From contig NZ_BMVR01000025.1 of the NCBI RefSeq assembly GCF_014650815.1, forward strand, positions 1 through 64,000: DNA of 64,000 nucleotides, read 5' to 3'. How positions within the stretch are numbered: position 1 is the stretch's first letter; every line of letters starts with the position of its first letter. The position numbers and the translations under genes were made by a program. A model generated the notes under the pieces. It did no database searches. It saw only the letters and a program-made list of their open reading frames with translations, and was not told the DNA's origin. Shown one piece after another: positions 43,789-52,929 of this stretch. The DNA comes from Streptomyces flavofungini. GTDB taxonomy: Bacteria; Actinomycetota; Actinomycetes; Streptomycetales; Streptomycetaceae.

Positions 43789-44262
43789 GTGCTCGAGGAC
43801 GGGTACCGGGGGGCACCACCGCCGGGTGGTGCTGACATCAAGCGTGGCCTGGAGGCGTTAAAGAAGTTCCGGCGGCGTATCGACACGCTGCTCACGGAAT
43901 TCGAGGGGTCGGACGGCGGTTCGTCCAAAGTCGGGCACCAGAAGGTCGCCCGCGCCTCCTTCAGCGGCCAGGCGGCGCCTTTCCCCGAGGCGGACGGTCT
44001 CTACGCACAGTACGACCGGGTGCACGAGCGGCTGACCTCGCTGTCGAAGATGCTAGGCCAGCAGATCGAGGGCATGGGGATCGCCGTGCACGGCGCGGAC
44101 GTCGGCTTCGACAACCTTGAGGACGACCTGCGGCAGCGCTTCTGGTCGATCCAGACGTCGGTCCAGCGCGACCAGGTGCCGACCGGGCGCGAGCGGGACG
44201 GCAAGCCCGACGAGCAAGGCGGCCACGGCAGCGACAAGTCCGACTCGGGGTGGAAGCTGTGA
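43789..44262 (+). CDS. ESX-locus helical protein, putative secretion partner
   Basis: 157 residues. Two amphipathic helices are visible: ADIKRGLEALKKFRRRIDTLLTEFEG and ADGLYAQYDRVHERLTSLSKMLGQQIEGMGIAVHGA, with a later VGFDNLEDDLRQRFWSIQT. This is an EspE/PPE-like or DUF-type helical partner rather than a strict WXG100. The C-terminal 30 residues are charged and Gly/Ser-rich (DKPDEQGGHGSDKSD-like). GTG start preceded by GGGGA. Its TGA overlaps the GTG of the next gene (GTGA), indicating a coupled pair. Confidence 0.82.
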   Translation: MLEDGYRGAPPPGGADIKRGLEALKKFRRRIDTLLTEFEGSDGGSSKVGHQKVARASFSGQAAPFPEADGLYAQYDRVHERLTSLSKMLGQQIEGMGIAVHGADVGFDNLEDDLRQRFWSIQTSVQRDQVPTGRERDGKPDEQGGHGSDKSDSGWKL

Positions 44263-45830
44263 GCTTCGAAGGTCACAAACTCAACGACATGATCGACCTC
44301 GTCGAGCACGCGAATCCGGCCGACCTGGAGAGCGCGGGCGAAGCCCTCCAGAAGGCGCGTGACGCGATCGCCGCGGCGGCCCGGGAACTCGGCGACCACA
44401 TCGACCGCGTCGACTGGGAGGGCGAGGCGGGGCAGGCCTTCCGCAAGTGGGGCAAGAACCTCGTCAAGGAGACGCATCTGCTCTCCGACTTCGCCGACAC
44501 GGCGAGCGTCCAGATCACGTCGGCTGGCGCAGGGCTGGCTTCCGTACGCAGTTCCATGCCGCCGCGAGACATGCGTACCGATCCGAAGGCCGTGGACGAC
44601 ATCCCCTCTCCGAAGAGGGTGGACGGCAACACGGCCTACGAGGCCGCGGTCAAGTCGGAGAAGGATCGCCAAGAGGCGATCAACCAGATGAATCGGTTGG
44701 CGTCGTTCTACAGGGTCTCGCAGCATGAGATGGCGGGGCAGGAGCCGCCTACGTTTTCGGTTATGCCGGATGTGGGGGTGCCGCGACCTGCAGCGGATGA
44801 GAGGGACCCCCGCGAGGTGCCGGGGCCTGTGGTGCCCTCTGGCACGGCTTCTGGTGATGGCGCCCCGTCGACGCCTCGGCCTTCAACCGATCCCGTGTCG
44901 CCGGAGCCTTCCGGTTCGAGTAACTCCTTGCCGTCAGGCAACGATGTACGCGGCCCGCTCGCCCTCCCGGACCGGCCTGCTGGTTCGGGACCCGTGGGCA
45001 CGGAGATCGACAGCGTCGACACGCTGCCTCCTCAGAGGACCGTCGGCCCTCCGCCTGCTTCACCACCCCCGGCACCTGGCCCGACGGGCATCGACAGTGG
45101 ACCGTATCCCCTGCCTGGTGGCGGCCCGGTAAAGCGGCCGCAAGACGGCCCCGACACCAGGGCGTCCCGTCGCGGAGGCGGTGGGAAGTCGCTGTTGCCT
45201 GAGCAAGGCCGAACAGGCGTTGGACGTCCCAAAGAGCCGCTTGGTCTTCCTGGTCGCGGTCCTTCCGGCCCAGGCCCGACAGGGCGCACCGGGCCGGTGC
45301 CTCCGACGCGGGGCCCCAATGGCCCGACGACGTCGGTGCCTTCGCCGATGGGGCGAGGCATCTCGGGGGGCACACCGCAGCCACGCGGCCTGTCGGGGCC
45401 GCGTCCCGCAATGCCGGGCATCACTGGCACACCACGCTCCGACGGTGTCGTGGGCGGTCGGCGGGCTCCTGCTCCTCTGGCAGGAGGCCCGGCTGCGTCG
45501 AGGACGCCTCCGGGGGTCGGCCATGCCGGGCAGCGCGGCGTTGTGGGAGCTGCGCCGCAGGCTCCAAGCAGCAGGGGCCAGATGTCACGCCGTGCCGTCA
45601 GCAACCCTGACGGTGTGGTCGGCACACCCAAGGGGCGTACGCCTGCTGGCGGAGGCCGAGGGAACGGATTCACCGCCGGTGGCACGGGCCTGGTGCGTGG
45701 CCCAGCGGGCAGTGGCCGACGCTCTGAATCTAGCGAGGACGAGGCCGCACAGCGGCCCGACTACGTGGTCGAGGAAGAAGAGACACATCTGCCCGGTGGG
45801 CGGCGGCACGTGCCGCCTGTAATCGGTTAG
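44259..45830 (+). CDS. WXG100-domain protein with long Pro/Gly/Arg-rich tail
   Basis: 523 residues. Residues 1-110 form an ESX WXG100-like hairpin (SFEGHKLNDMIDLVEHANPADLESAGEALQKARDAIAAAARELG, then the turn VDWEGEAGQAF). Residues about 165-523 are disordered, rich in Pro, Gly and Arg (PGRGPSGPGPTGRTGPVPP, GGRRAPAPLAGGP), ending in an acidic EEEETHLPGGRRH segment. Start GTG 44259 is coupled to the upstream gene. Codon usage shifts near 44690: the WXG domain is very GC-rich while the tail is less so, pointing to a separate origin of the tail. Probably an ESX substrate or envelope-spanning structural protein. Confidence 0.85.
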   Translation: MSFEGHKLNDMIDLVEHANPADLESAGEALQKARDAIAAAARELGDHIDRVDWEGEAGQAFRKWGKNLVKETHLLSDFADTASVQITSAGAGLASVRSSMPPRDMRTDPKAVDDIPSPKRVDGNTAYEAAVKSEKDRQEAINQMNRLASFYRVSQHEMAGQEPPTFSVMPDVGVPRPAADERDPREVPGPVVPSGTASGDGAPSTPRPSTDPVSPEPSGSSNSLPSGNDVRGPLALPDRPAGSGPVGTEIDSVDTLPPQRTVGPPPASPPPAPGPTGIDSGPYPLPGGGPVKRPQDGPDTRASRRGGGGKSLLPEQGRTGVGRPKEPLGLPGRGPSGPGPTGRTGPVPPTRGPNGPTTSVPSPMGRGISGGTPQPRGLSGPRPAMPGITGTPRSDGVVGGRRAPAPLAGGPAASRTPPGVGHAGQRGVVGAAPQAPSSRGQMSRRAVSNPDGVVGTPKGRTPAGGGRGNGFTAGGTGLVRGPAGSGRRSESSEDEAAQRPDYVVEEEETHLPGGRRHVPPVIG

Positions 45831-45843
45831 GACGAGTGAGGGC

Positions 45844-47124
45844 GTGCGGGGCGTGGAGTCAGGAATGGGCCGACACGGCAGCGGGACTGAGGTGTTCGCG
45901 GGGCGCGCGGGGCGCTGGATCGTCTCGGCGGGCTCGGCGGTGAGCGTGCTCGCTCTGCTGTCTGTGGGGCTGGCACCGAGTGCTGTCGCCGATGACGTTC
46001 AGTCGAAGCAGTGGTACTTGGACGCGATGGGCGCCGAGGAGCTGTGGGATGTCAGTACCGGCGAGGGCATCAAAGTCGCAGTTGTCGACAGCGGTGTTTC
46101 AGAGACACCTTCTCTCAAGGGCCGTGTGCTCGAAGGCAAGGACGTAACTGGCCTGAAGGGCGGAGCGCTGGACGACTTCCTCAGCCACGGAACCACGATG
46201 GCAGAGTTGATTGTCGGGTCTGGGCGAGGAGGGGGCCTTAAGGGGTTGGCGCCTGGTGCCAAGGTCATCTCCTTTCGCATCAGTCTGAAAGGCGCCATGG
46301 GAAAGGGAGAGAAGGCCGAGAGCGACACCGCTGAAGCCATTCGAGCCGCTGCGGACAGTGATGCGAAGATCATCAGCATGTCCTTCGGCGGCGATCTCCT
46401 GTACTCGGCTGAGGCAGAGGCGGTGAAGTATGCCGCTTCCAAGGGAAAGCTGATGTTTGCCAGCGTCGGAAACGATGCGCGGAAGAAGAACCTCATCGAC
46501 TATCCGGCGGCTTACCCCAATGTCACGGGTGTCTCCGCTGCCGATAGGTCAGGCAAGGTCGCCAAGTTCTCGGAGTTCGGCGAGTACGTGGATCTGGCGG
46601 CGCCGGGCCTGAACCTTCCCCATTGGTGCGATGCGACGTTCCGTTCGTACTGCGACGGCGGAGGCGGCACCAGTGCTGGCACCGCCATCGCCTCCGCCTC
46701 CGCCGCCCTCATCTGGTCCAAGCACCCCAACTGGACCGCGAACCAGGTCCTCCGCGTCCTCATCGACACCGCGGGCCGCAGTTGGCCGAAGGACAAGCCG
46801 AGTGACTATCTCGGCTACGGGCTGGTGCGCCCCGCGCCGAACCTCCTGAAGAACAGGGGGAACCCGGGCCCGCCGGACATCGACCCCCTCACCAACAAGA
46901 AGACCCCAGGCGCGCAGGCATCGCCCTCCGCACCTCAGGAGGAGTCCTCGAAGTCCGCGTCGGGGCCCTCGAAGGACGCTGCCGCCGACAAGCCCGCAGA
47001 GTCGGTAGCAAGCTCGAAGTCCGATGACAACGACCAGCTGTGGATGGTCGGCGGAGGGGTTGCCGCCGCAGCGGTCATCGGTGGTGGGGCGTTGGCCGCG
47101 GCTCGAAAGCGGCGCAATGCCTGA
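45844..47124 (+). CDS. mycosin 2, second subtilisin-like ESX protease
   Basis: 426 residues. N-terminal signal (GSAVSVLALLSVGLAPSAVA), S8 motifs IKVAVVDSGVS (Asp), FLSHGTTMAELIVG (His), FASVGNDA (Asn) and GGGTSAGTAIASASAAL (Ser), a Pro/Ser-rich linker and a C-terminal TM helix (MVGGGVAAAAVIGGGALAAA). Only distantly like mycosin 1. GTG at 45844 has AGGACGAG 7 nt upstream; an ATG at 45865 is an alternative. Roughly the first 255 codons (to about 46620) use noticeably fewer G/C third bases than the rest, suggesting recombination inside the gene. It may process the adjacent WXG proteins. Confidence 0.92.
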   Translation: MRGVESGMGRHGSGTEVFAGRAGRWIVSAGSAVSVLALLSVGLAPSAVADDVQSKQWYLDAMGAEELWDVSTGEGIKVAVVDSGVSETPSLKGRVLEGKDVTGLKGGALDDFLSHGTTMAELIVGSGRGGGLKGLAPGAKVISFRISLKGAMGKGEKAESDTAEAIRAAADSDAKIISMSFGGDLLYSAEAEAVKYAASKGKLMFASVGNDARKKNLIDYPAAYPNVTGVSAADRSGKVAKFSEFGEYVDLAAPGLNLPHWCDATFRSYCDGGGGTSAGTAIASASAALIWSKHPNWTANQVLRVLIDTAGRSWPKDKPSDYLGYGLVRPAPNLLKNRGNPGPPDIDPLTNKKTPGAQASPSAPQEESSKSASGPSKDAAADKPAESVASSKSDDNDQLWMVGGGVAAAAVIGGGALAAARKRRNA

Positions 47125-47130
47125 GTGGTT

Positions 47131-47180
47131 CAGGCACCAGCAGCTCAGGCACCAGCAGCTCAGGCACCAGCGGCTCAGGC
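47131..47180 (+). repeat. 15-bp tandem repeat upstream of esxB
   Basis: Three units CAGGCACCAGCAGCT (third with one change) and a partial fourth, starting 7 nt after the mycosin 2 stop. Confidence 0.9.
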
Positions 47181-47220
47181 TCAATGATTGCCCGACAGCT
47201 CATGTAAGGAGATCCCGTTC

Positions 47221-47559
47221 ATGGCCGATGGCCGGAAGCTAAATGACCAGGAAGTCGTACTCCTCGAGAAGGAGATCGTCGACAAGTACGACTCGGTGCA
47301 GAGGCAACTCAGGCGCCTGCAGGGGACCCTCGACACGATGGAGGGCAACTGGCGCGGTATCGGCGCACACGCCTTCGACGCGAAGCAGACCGAAATCAAC
47401 CAGCACATGCAGGCGATCGGCCGCATCCTGGTGGACTTCCTGGAAGGCATCAACGCCAACCGCAAGGACAAGGACAGGCTCGAGGACGAGGTCCGCTCGA
47501 CCATCAACAGCATTGACGTGCAGTACGGCGGACAGCAGTCGGCGATCAGCAGCTACTGA
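47221..47559 (+). CDS. esxB: WXG100 family type VII secretion target
   Basis: 112 residues, slightly longer than the usual 100. Two helices joined by the WxG turn: VVLLEKEIVDKYDSVQRQLRRLQGTLDTMEGNWRGIGAHAFDAKQTEINQHMQAIGRILVDFLEGI. The ATG at 47221 has AAGGAG 9 nt upstream; the frame continues upstream without a plausible signal. It is followed 64 nt later by the second WXG100 gene; the two products are expected to form the secreted heterodimer, as for Streptomyces EsxB-EsxA. The symbol is assigned by gene order. Confidence 0.92.
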   Translation: MADGRKLNDQEVVLLEKEIVDKYDSVQRQLRRLQGTLDTMEGNWRGIGAHAFDAKQTEINQHMQAIGRILVDFLEGINANRKDKDRLEDEVRSTINSIDVQYGGQQSAISSY

Positions 47560-47623
47560 GCCGAGCTGTTTCCCGGGCCGCCGTCGCCGCCCGGCCAAAA
47601 CCACCACGAGATGAGGCACACCC

Positions 47624-47926
47624 ATGGCCAGCGTCAACAGGGACGAACTCGCAGTCAAGTATGGCGGACTTGACGCCATCACGACCGAACTCGGCATTCA
47701 GGCGAAGCAGTTGGAGTCCGACCTCGGCGATATCAAGCGGGCCGTGGCCAGGGTCGCCGAAGGGTGGGAGGGCGAGGCCCACACCGCGTACACCCTGAAG
47801 CAGAAGGAGTGGGACAAGCACGCGTCGGCGATCCACACCGCCCTCATGCAGATCGGCCAGAAGGTCAGCCAGGCGGGCGGTGACTACCGGGGTGGCGACC
47901 TGAAGGGCGCCAGCTACTTCCAGTGA
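47624..47926 (+). CDS. esxA: WXG100 family type VII secretion target
   Basis: 100 residues, canonical WXG100 length. DAITTELGIQAKQLESDLGDIKRAVARVAEGWEGEAHTAYTLKQKEWDKHASAIHTALMQIGQKV contains the central WEG turn. The C-terminus has Y-R-G-G-D, matching the YxxxD/E secretion signal recognised by EccC. RBS GATGAGG 8 nt before the ATG. Last gene before a strong terminator. Confidence 0.95.
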   Translation: MASVNRDELAVKYGGLDAITTELGIQAKQLESDLGDIKRAVARVAEGWEGEAHTAYTLKQKEWDKHASAIHTALMQIGQKVSQAGGDYRGGDLKGASYFQ

Positions 47927-47954
47927 GTCGCCGTCGCTGAGCAGTACGGAACGC

Positions 47955-47989
47955 GGGGTGGGCATGCGCGGGAGATGCCCACCCCGTTG
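47955..47989 (+). terminator. terminator after esxA
   Basis: An 11-bp perfect stem GGGGTGGGCAT (47955-47965) with ATGCCCACCCC (47975-47985), then GTTGT. Confidence 0.85.
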
Positions 47990-48093
47990 TCATGCTCGGC
48001 GGAGCCTGCCGACCGTCGTGCGTCATGAGCGGACCTTCACCTGCCCCTACACCGCCCGCGCCCCCCGCCCGCGCCCCCCGCCCGAGCAGCGCG

Positions 48094-48426
48094 CTACTCC
48101 GCCCCCACCCCACCATTGTGCGGCGCGGGCTCCAAGTCGAACTCCCCGTCCCGTGCCCCCAGCACGAACGCCTGCCACTCCGCCTCGGTGTAGCGCAGCA
48201 CGGTCTCCGGGTCGAGGGAGGACCGCATGGCCACCGCGCCCTCGGGGAGGTAGGCGATCTCGACGCGCTCCTCGTGGGTCTCGGTGCCCGGGGCGCTGTG
48301 CCATTCGACGCCGGAGATGTCGAGGGCGTAGAGCTCGTTCTTCTCCCGCTCCTTGCGCGCCTTGATCTCCTGCTCCGACTCCTCGCCCCGCGTCCGGCCC
48401 GCTGCCTGCTCCTGTGCCTCGGCCAT
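48094..48426 (-). CDS. DUF397 domain protein
   Basis: 110 residues. A charged N-terminus (about 40 residues, EQEIKARKEREKNELY) precedes a DUF397 domain (ISGVEWHSAPGT, VEIAYLPEGAVAMRSSLDPETVLRYTEAEWQAFVLGARDGEFD). DUF397 proteins usually pair with a helix-turn-helix partner in Streptomyces developmental regulation, but none adjoins here. GGAAGGGG upstream of the ATG. It lies between esxA and eccC, so a role in controlling secretion is possible but unproven. Confidence 0.88.
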   Translation of the reverse strand: MAEAQEQAAGRTRGEESEQEIKARKEREKNELYALDISGVEWHSAPGTETHEERVEIAYLPEGAVAMRSSLDPETVLRYTEAEWQAFVLGARDGEFDLEPAPHNGGVGAE

Positions 48427-48587
48427 GTGAAGCGACCCCTTCCCGACTTCCCGACGTACGGACGAACTGTGTGCTCAGACTACTTGTCACCGCGTGTGTG
48501 CCGGGGGCACACAGCAAGCAACAACCCGGCAGGTCCGGGACGTTCGCCCCGGCCGACCCGGCCCGGAGGACCAACCCCACCAGCCCC

Positions 48588-51500
48588 TTAGTACTCCCCC
48601 TCCACCAACCCCGTCTGCACCAACGGCTTCCCCCGCTTCCGCGAGACGAAGATCCCCCGCCCCGCGGGCATCGGCCGCGGCCGTACCCCGCCCAGGAGGT
48701 CACCCTCGGACGGGTCGCCGGCGAGGAGGATTCCCTGGGCGCCGAGTTCCTTCATCCGCTGGAGGAACGGCTCGTACGAGGCGCGCCCGGCGCCCGCCGT
48801 GGAGCGGGCGAGGACGAAGCGGACGCCCACGTCGCGGGCGAAGGGGAGGAGTTCGGTGAGGGGGGCGAGCGGGTTGCCACTGGACGTGGACACCAGGTCG
48901 TAGTCGTCGACGATGACGTACACCGTGGGGCCCTGCCACCAGCTGCGGTCGCGGAGCTGCTGGGCGGTGACGTCGGTGGCGGGGCTGCGGCGCTTCATGA
49001 GGTCGGCGAGCGCGTTGATGTGGTGGTCCATGGCGTTGGACATGGGGATGTACTCGGCCAGGTGCGAGGCCGGGGTGACGTCGAGCAGGGAGCGGCGGTT
49101 GTCGACGACGAAGAGCTTGCAGGCGTCGCCGCTGTAGCGCTCCGAGAGGCGCTTGATGAGCAGGCGCAGCAGGTTGGACTTGCCGGACTCGCTCTCGCCG
49201 AGGATGAGGAAGAACGGGTCCTGCTCGAAGTCCACGAAGACCGGTTCGAGGTTGTCCTCGTCGAGGGCGAAGGACACGCCCCGGTCCGGGAAGAGGTGTC
49301 CGGGCGGAAGCTGCGCGGCGGGCAGTTCGCGCGGCAGCAGCCGTACGGCGGGCGCGGCCGGTTCGGTCCAGTGCCGGGTGACCTCGGTGGCGAGCGCCGC
49401 CGTCGCCTCGGCGAGGTCCGTGTCGGAGGAGAGGCCGTCGACGCGCGGCACGGCCGCCATGAAGTGCTGCTTCTGCGGGGTCTGACCGCGGCCGGGCACA
49501 CCGGCCGGGACGTTGGCGGCGACCTTGCGGTCGAGCTCGGAGTCCATGGTGTCGCCGAGGCGCAGTTCGAGGCGGTTCATCAGGTGGTCCTTGAGGTTCG
49601 CCCGGACCTCCATCGATCGGGACGCGGTCAGGATCAGGTGGATGCCGTAGCCGAGGCCGCGGGCGGCGATGTCGAGGACGGCGGGCTCCAGGCCCTCGTA
49701 GTCCGTACGGAAGTTGCCCCAGCCGTCGATGACGAGGAAGACGTCACCCCACGGCTGGTCCGTGACGGAGATGTCGCCGCGCGCCCGGCGCGCCCGGAAG
49801 TCGGCGATCGAGGCGATGCCGGCCGACCTGAAGTACTCCTCGCGGCGCGTCATGACCGAGAAGGCCTCGGCGAGCGTGCGCCGCACCCGCTCCGGGTCGA
49901 GCCGCGACGCGACCCCGCCCACATGCGGCAGCCCGGCGACCGCCGCAAGCCCGCCACCGCCGAAGTCGAGCCCGTAGAACTGCACTTCCTGCGGGGTGTG
50001 GGTGAGTGCGAACGACGCGATCAGTGAGCGCAGCAGTGTCGACTTGCCCGACTGCGGACCGCCCAGGATCTGCATATGGCCCGCCGCGCCCGAGAAGTCG
50101 CACCACAGCGGGTCGCGGCGCTGCTCGTACGGCTTGTCGACCAGGCCGAGCGGTACGACGAGGCGGCCCGCCCCCTCGTACCCCGGCTGGGTGAGACCCC
50201 GCCCCGGCACGGCGGTGAGTCCGGGAAGCAGCGAGTCAAGGGACGGCGGGCTGTCCAGCGGCGGCAGCCACACCTGGTGGGCGGCCGGGCCCTGCGCCTC
50301 CAGGCGGCGCACGATGACGTCGAGGACGGTGTCGGCGAGCGCGTCGTCCGCGTCGGGGCGCGGCCGCGGCCCCGGCGGGGACGTGGCGGCATACCGCACC
50401 GGCACCTCGGCGGCCGTGAACAGCACGGGCCGCCGGTCGACCGGCAGCGGCCCGCCGAGCGCCGCGGCCTGCGCGGAACCCGTGCGGTACACCCCGGAGA
50501 CGTACGCGGCCTTGAAGCGCACCATCTCGTCCGTGCCGAACTTCAGATAGCCGGAACCGGGCACGTTCGGCAGTTGGTACGCGTCGGGCACGCCGAGGGC
50601 GGCGCGGGACTCGGCGGCGGAGAACGTGCGCAGGCCCACGCGGTACGAGAGGTAGGTCTCCAGGCCGCGCAGGCGGCCCTCCTCCAGGCGCTGCGAGGCG
50701 AGCAGCAGATGCACGCCGAGGGAGCGGCCGATGCGGCCGATCTGCACGAACATGTCGATGAAGTCGGGCTTCGCGGTGAGCAGTTCGCTGAACTCGTCGA
50801 TGACGAGGACCAGGGAGGGGATGGGCTGCAGCGCGGCTCCGGCGGCGCGGACCTTCTCGTAGTCGTGGATGTTCGCGTAGTTGCCCGCGTCGCGCAGGAG
50901 TTCCTGGCGGCGGTTGAGCTCGCCGCGGATGGAGTCGCCCATGCGGTCGACCAGCGTCAGATCGTCCGCGAGGTTGGTGATCACGGCGGCGACGTGCGGC
51001 AGCTGCGCCATGCCCGCGAAGGTGGCGCCGCCCTTGAAGTCGGCGAGGACGAAGTTCAGGCTCTGCGAGGAGTGGGTGACGGCGAGGCCGAGGACCAGGG
51101 TGCGCAGCAGCTCCGACTTGCCGGAACCGGTGGCTCCCACGCACAGGCCGTGCGGCCCCATGCCTTCCTGCGCGGCCTCCTTGAGGTCCAGCATCACGGG
51201 TCGGCCGTCCTCACCGACGCCGATCGGGACGCGCAGCCGCTCCGCCTGCGCGCGCGGGCGCCAGGTCCGGTTCGTGTCCACCGAGTCGGCGTCGCCGAGC
51301 CCGAGCAGCTCCGTGAAGTCCAGGTTGGCGAGCAGCGGCTGGCCGTCGTCGCCGCCCGACGCCATCCGCAGCGGCGCCAACTGCCGGGCGAGCGCCTCGG
51401 CGGCCTCGTACGACAGGAGGTCGGGCGTGCCGTCGTACACCAGGCCGTGCCCCGACTCCAGGCGCAGCGACTTCTGCTGTACGACGACGGAGAGCCCCCC

Positions 51501-52556
51501 GCGCCCGCTGCCGAGCTCGCCCGGCACCACCTCCACGATGGTGACGCCCTGCAGCCCCTCGACGGACGCCAGGACCGACGTCGGGGCCAGGGAGAGGCCG
51601 TCGAGCACGACGACGATGTGCGGCTCCTCCGGCAGCGGCGTCCCGCCGGGGTGGAACCGGGGGCGGCCCTGGAGCCGGGCGGACAGCATCGCCTCCAGCT
51701 CCACCGGGTCGCCGGTGATCAGGCGGCGGCTGCCCGCCCCGTCCGCGGCACCCGGCGCCTGGCAGTGCGGGAGCCACTTGGCCCACTCCCAGTCCGGCGC
51801 GGACGCACGGCCCGCGGCGACCGCGATGAGCAGGTCGTCGGGGGAGTGCAGGCAGGCCAGCGAGGCGGTCAGCGCGCGGGCGGTGCCCCGCACCGCGTCC
51901 GGCTCGCCGCTGACCGTCACGTGGTAGAAGGCCCGCAGGGACACCGCCATCGGCAGGGACTCCACGGTGCCGTGCGTCGCGAGGAAACGCTGCATCGCGC
52001 CCGCGGTCAACGGTTCGAGCTCGTCCACCGGCGCGGTCTCGGGAGCGACGAGCGGCGCGGCCAGCGCCTGCGAGCCGAGGCCGACGCGCACCTGCCCGAA
52101 GTCCTCGTCGCCCGTGCGCCGCTCCCACACCCGGCTGCCCTCGGCCACCAGGGCCCAGAGCTGCTCGGGGGAGGGGTGGAGGTAGTACTGGGCGTCGCGC
52201 TGCGCCCTCGCGGTGTTCAGGGCGGAGCGGCGGGTCTGCTTCAGGTACCGGAGGTAGTCGCGGCGCATGTCCGCGAGTTGGCCCTGGGCGCCGCGGCGGT
52301 GCCGGACCACCATCGCGATGGTCATCGCCAGCGTCGCGGTGACCATCACCATGCCCATGATCTTCATAAACGGATGCGAATTCGGCATGAAGAAGAACAC
52401 CACCGAGCCGCCCATGCCCAGCATCGGCAGGAGCTGCATCATCGCGCCCTCCTGCTGGCCGCGCGGCAGCTCCGGCGGGGGTTGCAGGACGATCTCCGCG
52501 GTGGGCACCTCGGACGGCAGAACCCGAGGCGGGCGCCTCACGATGATGTGGCTCAC
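48588..52556 (-). CDS. eccC: type VII secretion ATPase EccC (fused EccCa-EccCb)
   Basis: 1322 residues; the motor and substrate receptor of the ESX system. Two TM helices lie within residues 38-85 (MLGMGGSVVFFFMP, IMGMVMVTATLAMTIAMVV). Three FtsK/SpoIIIE ATPase domains follow, with Walker A lysines near 480 (GATGSGKS), 838 (GGPQSGKS) and 1126 (GESESGKS) and Walker B strands LVLVIDEFSE, FLVIDGW and YVIVDDYD. Domain 2 and 3 Walker B sites lack the catalytic Glu seen in domain 1, as in other EccC. Single polypeptide form typical of Streptomyces. GTG start. Confidence 0.97.
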   Translation of the reverse strand: MSHIIVRRPPRVLPSEVPTAEIVLQPPPELPRGQQEGAMMQLLPMLGMGGSVVFFFMPNSHPFMKIMGMVMVTATLAMTIAMVVRHRRGAQGQLADMRRDYLRYLKQTRRSALNTARAQRDAQYYLHPSPEQLWALVAEGSRVWERRTGDEDFGQVRVGLGSQALAAPLVAPETAPVDELEPLTAGAMQRFLATHGTVESLPMAVSLRAFYHVTVSGEPDAVRGTARALTASLACLHSPDDLLIAVAAGRASAPDWEWAKWLPHCQAPGAADGAGSRRLITGDPVELEAMLSARLQGRPRFHPGGTPLPEEPHIVVVLDGLSLAPTSVLASVEGLQGVTIVEVVPGELGSGRGGLSVVVQQKSLRLESGHGLVYDGTPDLLSYEAAEALARQLAPLRMASGGDDGQPLLANLDFTELLGLGDADSVDTNRTWRPRAQAERLRVPIGVGEDGRPVMLDLKEAAQEGMGPHGLCVGATGSGKSELLRTLVLGLAVTHSSQSLNFVLADFKGGATFAGMAQLPHVAAVITNLADDLTLVDRMGDSIRGELNRRQELLRDAGNYANIHDYEKVRAAGAALQPIPSLVLVIDEFSELLTAKPDFIDMFVQIGRIGRSLGVHLLLASQRLEEGRLRGLETYLSYRVGLRTFSAAESRAALGVPDAYQLPNVPGSGYLKFGTDEMVRFKAAYVSGVYRTGSAQAAALGGPLPVDRRPVLFTAAEVPVRYAATSPPGPRPRPDADDALADTVLDVIVRRLEAQGPAAHQVWLPPLDSPPSLDSLLPGLTAVPGRGLTQPGYEGAGRLVVPLGLVDKPYEQRRDPLWCDFSGAAGHMQILGGPQSGKSTLLRSLIASFALTHTPQEVQFYGLDFGGGGLAAVAGLPHVGGVASRLDPERVRRTLAEAFSVMTRREEYFRSAGIASIADFRARRARGDISVTDQPWGDVFLVIDGWGNFRTDYEGLEPAVLDIAARGLGYGIHLILTASRSMEVRANLKDHLMNRLELRLGDTMDSELDRKVAANVPAGVPGRGQTPQKQHFMAAVPRVDGLSSDTDLAEATAALATEVTRHWTEPAAPAVRLLPRELPAAQLPPGHLFPDRGVSFALDEDNLEPVFVDFEQDPFFLILGESESGKSNLLRLLIKRLSERYSGDACKLFVVDNRRSLLDVTPASHLAEYIPMSNAMDHHINALADLMKRRSPATDVTAQQLRDRSWWQGPTVYVIVDDYDLVSTSSGNPLAPLTELLPFARDVGVRFVLARSTAGAGRASYEPFLQRMKELGAQGILLAGDPSEGDLLGGVRPRPMPAGRGIFVSRKRGKPLVQTGLVEGEY

Positions 52557-52680
52557 TACGCACCAATCCCCTTGCCAGGCCTAGGCGTTCCGTCCGCCGT
52601 CCCCGTCTTCGGGCGGCCGAAGACCAGCGGCCGATCCTACTGACATCGGGCCTCACGAGGAGCGGTAAGGTGCCGATCGT

Positions 52681-52696
52681 GCGTGTGAACACACGC
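52681..52696. promoter_or_regulatory. perfect 16-bp palindrome between eccC and eccD
   Basis: GCGTGTGAACACACGC, 7-bp arms. It lies 125 nt upstream of eccC and about 400 nt upstream of eccD in the divergent region 52557-53094; candidate operator. Confidence 0.45.
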
Positions 52697-52929
52697 GAAT
52701 CAAGCCGAAGCGCAGCTCGGGCAACAGCCCGAAGAATCAGGGCATTTCGTGCCACAGGGGCCTACCGGGAGCTACGGGGGAGAGGTGCGGGCGCAAGAAC
52801 CAGCCAGGTGAGCCGAATTGCGCCGTGGCGCGTCGCGCGATGCGGCACAGTCGGCGAGGGCGTCGTCACGCAGGGCTCGGCGGGGGAGTCGCCCACCCGC
52901 GAGGCGGTACTGCCGATGACGCAGCAGCG

